Notes: generated by a model not told the origin, from the sequence alone. A stretch of DNA of 64,000 nucleotides from Eutrigla gurnardus (GCA_963514095.1 OY741284.1:8412016-8476015); one strand, 5' to 3'; positions 1-12,300 are shown, counted from the stretch's first letter. Numbers and translations: made by a program.

Positions 1-372
1 AACACTCATGTCTCATTATAATACAGGTGTCTATAGATGACAACTTCCTCATTTGATATCATTATTCCTTTATACCTGCAGCTTGGTCTCTATCACCCAC
101 AATCTAAATTGAGTCAAAGTCTATTGCTTGAGACTTGAGAAATACATGGCACAACCGTAGCACCACGAAGAGAGGAGCGGACAACTTGGCGCACTGCATG
201 TATTTCCAGTCAAAATCTGCTGCAAACTGATATGTGTCAATGAGAAGGAGAGCGAGAGATCCCTGGGCTGAGGGAGAGTAAGCAGCTGTCTGTTCCCAGC
301 CAGGCTAAATGAGGCAGGCTAAATGAAAGCTCCTCTACAGAGTTGTTTCACAGTGGCATCATCTTGGCTTAA

Positions 373-400
373 AAGGAACCCCGGCTATGAAGACATGTAG
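373..400 (+). repeat. Left terminal inverted repeat of the Kolobok-like element
   Basis: The 28 bases are the reverse complement of 1839-1866 except at two positions. They directly follow TTAA at 369-372. Confidence 0.85.
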
Positions 401-535
401 TTCTTAAAAGATAAATGTTAGTATCAGTGATAATAATGTGATATAAAAAACCTTCTTGATGTCTTCATTTTTATAAAATTTGTAAAAATAGTTTAACTCG
501 TAGGTCGCCATTGTTGTTTACATCGCAATGCACTT

Positions 536-561
536 TGACGTCACACTGGGTAGTGACGTCA
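536..561 (+). promoter_or_regulatory. Pair of CRE palindromes ahead of the P2X7-like exon
   Basis: Two perfect TGACGTCA palindromes (536-543 and 554-561) lie 56-81 bases before the ATG at 617, within the subterminal inverted repeat of the transposon. TGACGTCA is the consensus CRE bound by CREB/ATF factors. The mirror region at the other end keeps only a partial TACGTCA (about 1679-1685). Promoter function is inferred from position only. Confidence 0.45.
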
Positions 562-616
562 AATGGTTGCACTAGCCGGCTTCGGGACCCTTTTGTGACT
601 GTTCAGCGACATAAAC

Positions 617-831
617 ATGTCATCTGTTCAGCCTTTTCAATTTGAACCCGAGCGAAACATGAATGAGGAGGACAGCACTGACAATATTTCACAAAACGAG
701 CATCAAAATGAAGAGCAAGAAAGACGGGATGAGGCGAGAGTGGGACAAAACCGGTGGTGTATGTGCGGCAACTGCGTCTCAACAGAGTGTTTGTTGTCAA
801 GAGCTCCAATTTTTGTCAACAGATGTTCACG
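617..831 (+). pseudogene. P2X7 C-terminal-like (zinc-binding) exon, frameshifted
   Basis: The frame opens with MSSVQPFQFEPE and an acidic, polar stretch, followed by RWCMCGNCVS, the cysteine cluster that begins the intracellular zinc-binding domain of P2X7 and of many stand-alone fish proteins. After CGNCVS the expected continuation (QQSVCCQELQFLSTDVHG) is found only in the +1 frame, so a small deletion near 775-790 breaks the reading frame. The +1 frame runs into a good donor (CACG|GTAAGC, GT at 832-833), which suggests this was the first exon of a spliced gene. In the ATG frame the TAA at 833-835 overlaps the donor. The gene lies inside the Kolobok-like transposon, divergent from the THAP exon. 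The P2X7 relationship rests on motif recognition only. Confidence 0.6.
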
Positions 832-1269
832 GTAAGCTATTGTGTGATCAAACTTGGCATGGCCACGGGCCGTCCGCGGGCCGTTTTGCACTAGTTTCGC
901 ATTCATTCCGTTTAATCGCATATTATTTTCAATGAGTCTGCGTCATATTATTCATCATTTGAAAGCTGAGAATCCCGTGAATTGAACAAAGCAAGCCGTT
1001 TTAGGGTCACGGAGACACATCAAAAGCAAACACAGCGTTCCCTACCTTTTTGAGCTGTCTGGAAGTCCAAAAACAACATGTAGCATGCTAATCCCGATAT
1101 CCAGAGAAAGGTAAGAGTCCAACGAACAAACGTAGCCACTTCGTTTAGTCCCACGAGCACGCTAACTCCGGTAGTCATCCATAACACGCCATGTGTTTAC
1201 TTTGCGAGTCTCTGTAGAAGATAGTTTTTGTTTATCGCTTTGTACCGCTTTACGGCGGAGCGGTACTTA

Positions 1270-1602
1270 TCAATGTTTAACGCGCATTTCACTCGCTCCC
1301 CGAGGGCGTTTAGGCTCCTTATGTGGGAAAATTGTCGGAAAAGCATTTGATTTTAGTCTTCGTTTATACCCAGCCGCTCCGGTGAGCTCTTTCAGCAGTT
1401 GTGGTCGACTAAAAGCCTCAAATGCATCAGGAGAAAAATGTCGAGAACACAGCCGCGGATCTTTGGGAAGTTGTGTCCATCCACAGGCATCTTCCCACTC
1501 CTTTCTCCTCTTCTTGTCAGTAGGACAGCAGTGTTAACTCACATCACTCCCCTTGTTGCCTTTTGACTGGAAATCGCATCCAAAAGCAGTACAATGTGGC
1601 AT
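1270..1602 (-). pseudogene. THAP zinc-finger exon of a Kolobok-type transposase, interrupted by a stop
   Basis: On the minus strand an ATG at 1602-1600 opens MPHCTAFGC, the first half of a C2CH THAP finger (C4, C9). The frame continues through DKKRRKEW, a CGW motif, LCSRHFSPDAF (third Cys and His) and ends the domain with SNAFPTIFPH, which matches the AVPTIF box that closes THAP domains. One in-frame TAA (codon 23, plus-strand 1534-1536) falls between the two halves, so an ATG-to-stop search would miss the domain. The frame stops at 1270-1272, and no catalytic domain follows inside the element. THAP domains bind DNA site-specifically and occur at the N-terminus of Kolobok and P-element transposases. 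I read this as a relic N-terminal exon, inactivated in this copy. Confidence 0.8.
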
Positions 1603-1838
1603 TTTACTTGAAATTACTTAACAAATGCACGTAAACAAACACTAGCGTCAATAGCTATTCTACCGAGTGCAACCATTCTACGTCATCGCCCCCCGAGTGC
1701 ATTGCGCGCGGAAAACATGGCGTCCTACGTAGGTCAAAATATGTACTAAATATTATATATTTTTAAAGCAATGGCAACATTTTGTGTGCTTCTAACAACA
1801 TATTTTAGTACAAGAGAACAATTGTGGCGTATTGGGGC

Positions 1839-1866
1839 CTACAAGTCTTCATAGCCGGGGTTCTTT
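1839..1866 (-). repeat. Right terminal inverted repeat of the Kolobok-like element
   Basis: This is the partner of 373-400 and is directly followed by TTAA at 1867-1870, which completes the target-site duplication. Confidence 0.85.
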
Positions 1867-4803
1867 TTAACAAATGTAATGGGAAGAGGTGAGGGTGTGT
1901 TCACAAGCTAAGTCACATTAGCGATTAGGGAAGTCATTTTTTGCACTCTATACAGTCACATATGCACCATTCAAGGTTTTTCAATCACTTCTGTTTCTAC
2001 CGCACTTTGAAGCAGGCGTTTGAAAAGAGGAAACTGTAATCTATGTATGGGGAAACATGGCTGATTGGCTAGAGAGACACTTGCAGTGGTACTCCACTGC
2101 ACTTACCTATTCCTGTTGGCATCGGCTGTATTAATCCCCCATTTTCATCAACACAGCCGCACACGCCGGCCCTCGCATCAACAAGCCAGCAGAGTGTTGC
2201 AAGCAATCGGCCAGCAGCTGGCTGGCAGCTGGCTACTGCTGTCAGCTGGCCGGCAGTGATGTTGGCTCAAAGATGAACTGAAAGAAGCAGCCAATGCCAA
2301 CAGGAAGAGAATGTCAATTTACTACCCAGTAAGTGCTTTCCTATACAAGTTGGTAGCATAAAGCTGACAAGCAAACACGGGTAGATGGTTCTGATCTGAA
2401 CTTCTACTTGAGACAGAGCTTTTGTCCATTTTGGTCGATATACACTCTTGTGACTATCACTGTTATCGAGACAACAAGATGGTGGAATGTCTGTTTCTTG
2501 GACGTACTGGAGGTCTACAAAGAAGAGGAAGTAAAGGCTAGTTTTTCTTGTCCACAACATTTCATCGCGTTGTGACTGCGTGTCGATGTGCATATCATAA
2601 AGCTTGAACTTCAACTTGATGCATTTTACGTCCATAGGAGTTAACATCACATTCTCACATTTAACTTCCACAACATATTTTTTTTTTCATAAAAAGTCTT
2701 AATTATTGACTGCAGTCATTTTCTTTTATTTCCCCTGCTACCGGTCACATACCCACAGCTGTAGTACATCCTCCTGAAAGCTAGAAACTCTTTGACATCT
2801 GAAATAGGAAGTAATGCAATTACCATATCAACATGGAAAATTAAAGCCCCTTTTTAAAATAAGCCTTTGTCTGTGGTATCATATGAGACAAGACAGGCAG
2901 TCATAGCTCATCTGTGCAGGGATTACGGTGGGGGACGCAGATATTGGTGAACCCCCAGATTTGCTCCTCTCATGGCTTCGTACTCCTCTCCACTAAGTAT
3001 CAATGTGGATTAACAACCAGATACAGCCAAAAGGTCATCAGTCACCACAGGGACCAGATCTCAATACATCCACCCCTGGCAGCTCTAAAAACTCACCATG
3101 TGTCTTAACATGTGATGAATAGATTGTCCCATTGACCATGCTGCTGCATATCTACGCTGTCTGGCAGCACCTGTAGCACAGCAGCCTCCACATTGCAAGT
3201 GGATAAAGGGAACCCATTGAGAGTACTGAATTGTGACTATTCAACTGTCAATCTTGTGTTTGTGGACAGAATGGCTTGGTTGCCTGGTGCATCATGGGAG
3301 ATGACCCCTGCCCCCCTGACTTCGTGCTGTGCTGTTGTTGGCAATGAATTATGAAAGGCCACTTTAACCCCAATAGGTGACCCAGCCGTAAGATCCTTGC
3401 TGAGTGTGCTGACTAGAGCTTGCAAAGGCCGGCCAGTTAATTTTAAGTCAACAATAATAGGGCACACACAGGCATGCACGCATGAATACACACACACATC
3501 CTTTTTCCCTTCTATGAGGAACTGTGCATATGACTATTGACTAGGAAGAAATGCAGTATTATTTTGTAAAGTCACTTCCTATTGTTGCCCTGGCTTTAAA
3601 ACCCCTGACCCTATATAGTGTCCTCATTATTGTGTTTCCTCAACACAAAGTAGGAATTGGCCTTTTTTTGTAGAAAAGTAAGAATTTTAAAGCAATATAG
3701 ACAAATATATGTCATCTTCCAGCGGGCTTTGCCAACTTGATGGAGTTGAAATATGTTTGCCTCCATGGTAACAGCTGTGGCCAGAAGCATTATGGACTTA
3801 ATGGACCACATACAACCACAAGGCAGTGATCAAATTATCTTTCTTGGGAGGGCCTACATGTCCCTAATAAAGCTGCAGTGATAAGTCCCCATGACATTTA
3901 TCTGCAATTGTTTTTTTAATTACTAAAGTAATTTTTCAAGCACTAATGCCCCACTGATTGGGAACTGAGTATCTTTTGGATTTAATTGTGTCATGTTATT
4001 TGTTATGTGTATGTCATTCCTAATAATGAAATTTGACCATGTAACTCAATCTGCCTAAAATTAAATTCCTTGTTGGATTTTTTTCCCCAATTGACCGATG
4101 ACCCAGATTTGATGCAGCTCTTTAACCCCTGTCAAATACATTTATTTCAACTAGAGCCTAGCTGACACAGCTTGCTCCAGTACATATTATTGATCTTCCA
4201 TCTTCTTCTTTTTTTCTCGTGGGTGTAAAATTTGCCCTCGTACAAATCGGTAATGTTTTACTGCTGCCAGCAGGTCAATAGTCTGAGGTAGGCATTGCAT
4301 TTCAAGTTTGTTTTGAGTGATTCTCTGGCTGGCCTAATATTTAAAGACTTTCCGAATTTCACTCGTGGCATAATGAACTTAAAGGACACTTTGGCAGGTC
4401 AGTCGCATTACATTACTGACCCAGTGCTGCTTTGCATGGCTCCATCATCTAGGATGATGATGCATCTCTGTTTGACTGCAGACAATCTTGAAGTCTATTC
4501 GTATTCATTAGGCTGTGTCTCACTTGGCCACTAGCTCCTCTTTGACTGGATAATGTTTGGACAGTGAGGTGTTCATGAGGGGGCTCATTATTCAAGTTGG
4601 GGAAAGGTCATTAATGTAAGTAATGTAAGTGGTGCCAGAAGTATGCCACTGAGCTGGATATCTGCTGGGGAATGGCATGGCGTGTCCTAAGAGGCAGCAA
4701 CAGGGAGGAAAAGGACACAAATGAGCCACAGATCTCATTGCAACTCCACCATAAATTCTCATAGTGAGTAGCAATCTGTGGCAGACCCTATATAATACTA
4801 TTT

Positions 4804-4961
<158 letters not shown>

Positions 4962-5092
4962 GACCAGAAGGGAGTAGTCATTTTGAGATTGTTGTGCCTC
5001 AAATATAACGGCGCACACAAGGTGTACAATTGTCTGTTAGATCGATGCCTTGCTTTTTTCCAGGCAGGAGTAGTGTTGGTAGTGAAAGGGTG

Positions 5093-5136
5093 AGGCAATG
5101 TACAAGTCTGATTCAGGCAATGTACAAGTCTGATTC
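5093..5136. repeat. Perfect 22-bp tandem duplication
   Basis: The unit beginning AGGCAATGTACAAG occurs at 5093-5114 and again, identically, at 5115-5136. It is a small recent duplication just downstream of the TG tract. Confidence 0.95.
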
Positions 5137-5984
5137 AGTTTAAAAAGATGTATAAAGAAGGAATTTTAATAAAGTACAGAGAGGAAGAAGGAAGCCATAA
5201 TCACTGATTATAAAGATGTACTTAAAAAAAAAGAAGGAAAAGTGTCTAGGCAAATGTCTAACTATATATTATGAAATAGATTAAAAAGGATTTCAATGTG
5301 ATAAAGTTTGAAAATGGAGAAGGGGTAGTATTAAATAAGTTATTCTTCTTACTACTCCTTTTCGGACATGTTAAAATGTTTAAATATTTTGTGTTTTATT
5401 ACTGGTAAAAACAAAAAAAAAACAAAAAAAAAATGTTACTCTGATTTTGTTATTATTCTTATTTGTTGTTTGTGTGTTTTTGTTTTTCCTTTTCTTTACA
5501 TTATTTCTATTTATGTTATTTCTTTCACATGTTCGAAATAAAAATAAATAAATAAAATAAAAAATAATAAATAAATAAGATAAATTACTCTAAAGGAACC
5601 CATATTGTATTTGCAGATTGTGTGTGTGTGTGTGTTTTTTTTTTTTCCTTTTTGGAAATACTCACACTTCACACTGTTCTCATGTTTTGTGGATTTAAAT
5701 CGATCCTACAAGTTAACACGTTTTAAGATCTGTTATGAATACAGTTATCATGAAACGTATTTGAGGCTGAATGTCATACTCAATTCGTCTTTTGAAAAGT
5801 TGTTGCACTCATTTTTTTGAAAGATGATCCTAGTTGGGAAGTGCTGCTGTAGATCAAACCCTGGAAAGAGGCGATTTGTCAGTTTTACACACTTTCTTTT
5901 TAACGAGATATACAGTTTTAATTAGTGAACTTTTGTGGTGTTGGTAATCAGGTTTCATTACCTGGAAATAGCCAGGCCAGCTGT

Positions 5985-6080
5985 TACCCTGTTTCCACTC
6001 TTTGTGCCAAGTCTGTGCTAGTCTGCAATAGCTTCATATTTAGCATACAGTCATGAAGTCGGCATGTATCTCCCAGAATA
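5985..6080 (-). repeat. Fish dispersed repeat fragment (TTAGCTTAGC / TAGCTTCATATTTA family)
   Basis: The run GTTTCCACTCTTTGTGCCAA, followed by TAGCTTCATATTTAGCATAC, matches the order of segments in the better copy at 43500-43670. I know this as an abundant fish repeat, but its formal name is not assigned here. Confidence 0.5.
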
Positions 6081-7971
6081 TCAAACATATGCTGGTTTTA
6101 ATCCTGTAAAATGTCATAACTTTTGTTTAAACTCCTGTTTTCAGTTAAAAAAAGAAAGCCACCCAGGTCACCAGTCACCATAGTTCAGAAGTTACATGTC
6201 GACAGTTGCACACTTCCCATCAAGCATGTTACGAATTGATGAAACACTCCCACTTTGCCTTTCTATCCTTACCAATTAGAGTTACAGATCTAACAGGTTA
6301 CCCGCTCAGCCCTGGTAAATCTCTCCTGCTCAGGCAGCGCTCTGTTGCTCCCGTGGCATGGAATTTGCACCCAGACTACCATCCTCACACTTCTGGGCAC
6401 TTGAACTGGGTCGTGTTGTTTTTGATGCCCTGCTTCTCCACGCAACAATAGACTCTCTCTGCCTTGGCTCTGTAAGCCCTTTACTAAGAAGCTAAAGTTG
6501 GCAGGCCAAACAAAGGGACGTCACTCCACCACATGCCCCTCCACTCCTCTGTTGCCCATTAAATTTTGTCATTGCATGCAACACATTGCCTTTCTTATTT
6601 TCTCTCTTTTGCTTTTGCTCCTGGTCCTAATCTGAATGATTATGTTGACACATCTCTTTCACATTCACTCTGTTATCCCTCAGAGCTCAATTGTGTTTGT
6701 GTGTCCGTGGCTTTGTTTTGCATGTGCTGTTTGAATAAAGACAGACTGACAGGTAAGTCTTAACTAACTGAGTTAGAGGAAAATAAGAGCGACAAAGTTA
6801 CACTATTAATGTTTTTGTTGCATATACGGCTAGCGGTTCAATACAAGACTTTTATAGGAAGCATTATATGACCAAGTCACTTACCAAAGAGACACAACAA
6901 CTTGCTGGTTTACATTGCAAAAACTGCCCACCAACGTCCACTAATCAGCCCTGTTGGCTCTCCATGACACATGGTTGACCACCCCAATATAAGCCTACTT
7001 CCACCCCCGGAACTTCAGTACGGGCCTAGGAACCTTTCACAAAGTCTGGAACCTTACCTGCATATCTAAATAGGGTGTCTAGGCAAGGGAGAGCCAAAGA
7101 CTGACTGTCCTCTGTAACGTTACTCAACTCAAACTCTCATTGAATGTTTTTTTCATCCGTCTGTGAGAAAGTGGAATGTGCTCAGGTGTCTGCTATATAT
7201 ATTCTAAGATGAATGATCATCAGCTGCAACACTTTCTTTCTGAAATCAAAATCATTGGGGCTTGACTCTGAGCCACAGCCGCCCAATTCTAAATGTATTA
7301 GAATACTACAGCTATCATGAAAGTGTGCTATAGCCTGGGTAAAAAATGTCTTTTTGGTACTCCCCGCCCTGCTTTTGACAGTTATATCGGAGTCAGCTTT
7401 GACAAGTTTTCCACTTGCCCATGGACCCACCTCTTCTATCGAGCTGAGGGCGTTTACAAACTATTATCTCCCACTCTCCTCGGTTTTCCTACTCCTGGAG
7501 CAGTGCCCAGAATGCCCAAGTTCACTTCAGCTCTCTCTATAGTTGCTTGTCCCAAAGAAGTCCCTGCTCTGCTGCTAGTCCTTTCCGATGTCCCACAAAC
7601 AAAATTCACATAGCACCTTGCTAAGAATGTTATTTGGATGAGAAGTGGACATCTTTTTATAGTCATTGTTTATTGATGATAAAAACAGTTAAATGTAGTT
7701 GCAACCTACTGGCAAGTCATGATAGAGCGAGATTATGAAAGAGAGGGACTGTGTGCCAATGATCATATAACACCCCCTGATTGGCTCATGCATCGCGCTC
7801 TTCCGTTACAAATGGAAATAGGATGCTTTATTCAGCAGGAGGCTATAGATTGAGGTCTTTACTTCTCACCTTAACCCCCGGTTCAATGAAATGAAGTTGG
7901 CATCACACTGTGAGGGAGACTTGATGCACCTACTAAGCATATTTAATATTCATGTCCCCTCTCCTCCACAG

Positions 7972-8058
7972 GGAGCTGACAAACAACGAAAAGGACCGGA
8001 CGGTCTGACTCCCTATGAAGCTGCCGAGGACGGAGCTATAAAGGCTCTGCTCAAGTGA
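7972..8058 (+). CDS. mtpn: Myotrophin (V-1), last coding exon
   Basis: Myotrophin is a 118-residue cytosolic ankyrin-repeat protein that binds actin capping protein and restrains its barbed-end capping; it has also been linked to NF-kB in heart muscle. This exon codes 28 residues and a TGA stop. It starts in phase 0 after CTCCTCCACAG with GADKQRKGPDGL and ends AIKALLK, matching the end of vertebrate myotrophin (GADK..KGPDGLT..EA...AIKALL) in length and in nearly all core positions. That is the final ankyrin helix pair. Earlier exons are not seen and should lie upstream of the window. The next gene on the same strand is fam180a, as in human. Too short to appear as a free-standing reading frame, it is identified from the splice site and the protein match. 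Confidence 0.93.
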   Translation, partial: GADKQRKGPDGLTPYEAAEDGAIKALLK

Positions 8059-9330
8059 GACACCACAGTGTGGGAGGTGACTGGACAGGTGGGTGAACGC
8101 ACAGACAGATGGATGCAGTGGTCCCCTGACAGAAGATGGACTCGCCCCTTTTACCCTTATCAACCTCTGTCGTAACACTGCTTTTGTCTGTTTGTAGGAG
8201 GGTCATTTTGTCTGTCTGGTGATTTTCCTTTCCTTTTGTTTTGTTTTTTCTTCTTTTTATTCCCCCCCACGTTTTTGGGATAGGATATTCTCTTGTTTTG
8301 GCCTCTTTTTGTAGCCATTTAACAGAAGGACTTGTCAAATATGTCTCCCTTAGGGACCAAACACTGGGGGATACGCTCTTGCATCTGAATACTAGATCAC
8401 TGCTCAGACTAGAAATCACACTTCATGTAAACGCAAAGCTTAGCACTTAAATACACATTCTCATTTGCAGTCCTCTCTTTGGAATCGGACGCTAATAGAT
8501 CGATACTGTGTTAGCATTTTTTTTTTACAACTTCAGTATAAGTATTGTATGGCCAGGGCTAAATCTCATGAAATACACAGTAATTGCACTGTACTATTCT
8601 AGATGGACTAAAGAGAAAGGTGTTTCATGATATTAACCTTTCAGGATGTGTCTAACTTGATTTCTTTTTTTTTTTTTTAATAGAGCAAACTGTCCCTCCA
8701 AACTTGAAATTTTGGAATCGTTGAGCAAGGTCCTGGGGTCAAATGTCCCTTTTCTACTCGTCATATCAGTTACATATCAAGCAGTGTTTTTGACAAATTT
8801 TGCGTCAGTAATGCATTAACGATATTCTGTATTCCTTGACGAATCACCATGCTGGTTAACTAGAAAGACTTGAATGTTGACATTTTTTAAAATATGTTAC
8901 TGAATCCTGTGTTGAAGCAACGTTCACAGCACATAATAGAATAAGGAATTCTAGAAATTTGTTAAGTTCTTTTCATCCCTGGAGTGAGATTTGAGGGCAA
9001 AGAATTATTTTTTTGTTGCAGCTTTTCTGTGTGTTTTGTAATAGATGGGCTCTAAGGGCTGTGAATGATGGCTAAACGGGTGTTAGAGTTGAAAACTGGA
9101 TGATGGGGGTGCTGTAAGCATTCCCCTTGCCTTGGATTTGGTTAGAAGCCCTGCCTGTTTTACTGCATGTCAAAACTGCCTCTGCTTTTATGCTACGAAA
9201 CGGTCGCTCTCTTGGTTGCTTTCGGAAATGAGTTACTACTATGTAATGGACAAAAAAAGATGCTCTTGCTGACTTTGTTGTGACAAAAAGTCTGTAAAAA
9301 CAGAAATAAAAATATCTATTAAAAAATTCT
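8059..9330 (+). other. mtpn: mtpn 3' untranslated region
   Basis: After the TGA at 8056-8058 the sequence is T-rich and non-coding up to an AATAAA at 9305-9310, giving a 3' UTR of about 1.25 kb. Long mtpn 3' UTRs are usual in vertebrates. The end is inferred from the signal; no transcript was seen. Frames such as the one at 8051-8419 on the minus strand are chance. Confidence 0.65.
9305..9310 (+). terminator. mtpn: Candidate polyadenylation signal of mtpn
   Basis: A canonical AATAAA lies about 1.25 kb after the mtpn stop, and no earlier one is better placed. Cleavage would be expected 10-30 bases later. Confidence 0.55.
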
Positions 9331-12300
9331 CTGATCTGAACTTTCTTTGAAAACTGACTCATAACGGTCAGTCGTGAAAGTATCTATAATGTTGCCTGGT
9401 GATAAACGGAGATCCAAATTAGTTTTTGAAACAAAGCATCCCATTGAAAAAATACTCAGTTATTTGACAGCTGACACTGAAAAAAATCATAAATTACTTC
9501 CACTTTGTATAAATGGAACTGCCACTCAGTCCACTGTTTTTCAGTACCATAGAATGAGATGAATAGAGGGTAGTTTTCAAGGGAAATTGCACTGTTTGGC
9601 AAATTCTTCTCTTGGTATTCTTGTTGCCTTGGGCGTTCTAATTAGTATTTGTGAACCTAAGCAACTTTGTCCCAAACAAAAAAAAGTGCACACTGTAATC
9701 TGTTGTCATATCTATTTAGCGCCGCGAGCTGTTCCATTATGAATCACAGACCGACTTTGACTCCCACTAGATTTGTCTGAATGCCTGGATTCAAACAAGA
9801 CCCATGTTATTACCAGAAAGTCAGTTCTAATACAGAAAATACACAGCTACCCACAGAAAAATTATAGCAATCATGCCAAGTATTGTCGTAACTTTCCACC
9901 GTATCGCAAATTAAAGTCACGGTTTATGATTACAAGATAGTTGTGAGGGATTGCATTGTCACAAATTATACCTTCATAAACATAATTCTGTGAAAATAAT
10001 TATGTGCCACTTGCAAAACACGGATTTGGCACCTGTTTGCCTGCTGTAAAGTGTTCAGCCAACAAAACAAACAACATTGTTGAGACGTGCCAGGATAAAC
10101 TCAACCAAGAGTTGGACGTTATTGTCCCAAGAGAAACGGTGGTGTTACGGTGAAGAGTGTAGATGGTAGCGTGGCCTTGTAGTTCACCAGATGGAGCGTT
10201 GGAAAGCTATCACACAACAGATCCTGCCTGATGAGCAGCAAAACCTCCGAGATTAATTGCTCGGGGCTTCGACCAAGCTGGCAAAGAGTCGAGGCAAGGC
10301 AAGTGTTCTTTTTGTGGTTCTCGGGTGTACTATTCATAAATATTTTATTCTTTGCTTCACACTGCTCTCATTTGCAACGGGATGATGATGTCAACAGAAA
10401 AAACACCTCAAAGTGAGATGCAACAGCAGACGAATGTAAAATGACTGTTTTGTTTGATGTTCTGCTCAAAAACCTTTAAATATTAATGGAAAGGTGTTGG
10501 CCAGCATTTTTGTTTTATTATGCTGTGGACAAGTGGTTCCCAACTCTTTTTTTTGTTCTTTTTTTTGGTCTGACATTATGCATGCGACAATATTAAAACA
10601 TAAAATGCCACTTAAACATATTGGTATCACTTTACATGTTGTTAAGAAACAAATATTTCTATTGCACCACGCATAGGACATTTTAATTTCAGTGAAAAAC
10701 AATCTTAAATAAGATGATCACAATTCATAAGGTGTCCCTGCATAAATAAAGGATGAATACATTTTTGTGTCCTGTATTTTTTAAATCGGGCTCTATTTTT
10801 CACCTCTAAAATAGCAAACTAAACAGCTTTTTTCGAGTTACTTGACTATTATTCCGATAATGGAAATCAATGATCGACTTATTGTGAGTGTGACATCATC
10901 TGACATACCTCCAACTCCCCATCAGGAGGAGATCAAGTGCCCTTTTTGTGTATCCTTCGATATATGGGATGTAGGGTTGAATGCTAGAAATCGAGATCCA
11001 TGGATTTCTCAGGATTCCTCGACCAAATCTGCTCCTTTTTTTTCCCTTCAAAATAAAGCTATTCCAGCACTGTTTTCCCCTTCCTGATACTGATCCGATA
11101 CCAGTGTGTGAAAACACAAAAATATCTACTTTTTTCCAGCAGTTCATTGATGCTACATCAAGTCTAAACTCTAAACCCACAATAAAAGATGTCTTGTAAG
11201 TCACTCCATAAACATTCAGACTCACATTTGGAATCTTTGCAGGTCAATGTTGGAATTTAAAAATGAAGGCACGTAGGTTTGAACATCGCTTGTCCACGTC
11301 CATGTCGGTCATGATGGACATGCCAAATTGATAGAAGCGTGTTGTCAGGAGCTGCACCGGGTCCCGAGCCCATCCAGAGGGAAGCTTCGGACTGAGACGC
11401 AGAGAGGACGATCAGAGGAAGAGCTCGGTGAACGCTGCAGAGCTTCGTTACGCACACTCCTCTCTAGGCAACGTGCCATGTTTGTGTACTCAAGCCTGAG
11501 AACAAAGACAAATTAATTATTGCAATGTGGGCAAACATCACGATAAAATGAGCCTCGTCTCCCCATTTCCACCCCACAACCCTGCCGTCTTATTTCTGCT
11601 CATTGAAATTGCATTCAAATAGGCCGAGCGAAGAACACTGACGTCGGCTCTTGTGTGACAGTGACATCCTTGGAATATAAAAGACCCCATTTTTTCACTT
11701 TGCCATTGTCTAGCCATCAAATAATCTTGAGCAGAAGAAAGCCTGTGACTCAGGCTGATGGGAAATATGAAATGAATCATTGGCGATACATTTTCATTTA
11801 GACCTTGAATTACTTTTCCTCAGGCTCCGTGGGCGAATCTCGGGCTTTCCCCGAGGCACCAGCGCTGCTTCGGAGGATCTTCAGTTTATTATCATGTTTG
11901 CATTCTCTATATAGTCTATACTGTGTACTGTAATGTGCTTTCTAAACATCTTTGCATTCCTTTATTTCAAAATTATAACCAAAAATGTGTAAGGATCCTC
12001 TACAAGTATGAGTGTTTCCTTCAGAGCAGATGAGTGCGACGAGAACGCACACATGACTAGAATTGAACTCTGCTCCCATCTGCTGTTTTCCAAAGAAAAC
12101 TGCGGGGAATTATCAGCTGAATCTGACGGAATTCTTCCTGGAAAAAAGACATTTTGTTTTTATTTAGATTTGTGAAATGTATATACAGTGCTATGATTCA
12201 GGGACTGAAATTGATTGATTGCCGAGCCCTGTGATTACCACATGCGGTTATTAGCACACATACCTTCTTGCACACACAAACACACACACACACACGAACA

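Larger units (their letters stand above)
373..1866. mobile_element. Kolobok-like DNA transposon, decayed and non-autonomous
   Basis: The element is bounded by 28-bp terminal inverted repeats (373-400 and 1839-1866) that match at 26 of 28 positions and share the core ACCCCGGCTATGAAGAC. It is flanked on both sides by TTAA (369-372 and 1867-1870), read as the target-site duplication. A second, imperfect inverted stretch lies inside the ends (about 498-576 and 1660-1738). The left half carries a P2X7-C-terminal-like exon on +, and the right half carries a THAP zinc-finger exon on -. A TTAA duplication together with a THAP-domain transposase is the known signature of the Kolobok superfamily; piggyBac also uses TTAA but lacks THAP. 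At 1.49 kb there is no room for the catalytic part of a transposase, and both coding pieces are broken. Confidence 0.8.

Noticed and set aside
1193..1537. 114-codon plus-strand frame inside the Kolobok-like element
   Set aside because: It is the antisense shadow of the THAP exon at 1270-1602.
2267..2671. 134-codon minus-strand frame in the mtpn intron
   Set aside because: No family motif, signal peptide or splice context. It may be an old transposon piece, but I cannot support a call.
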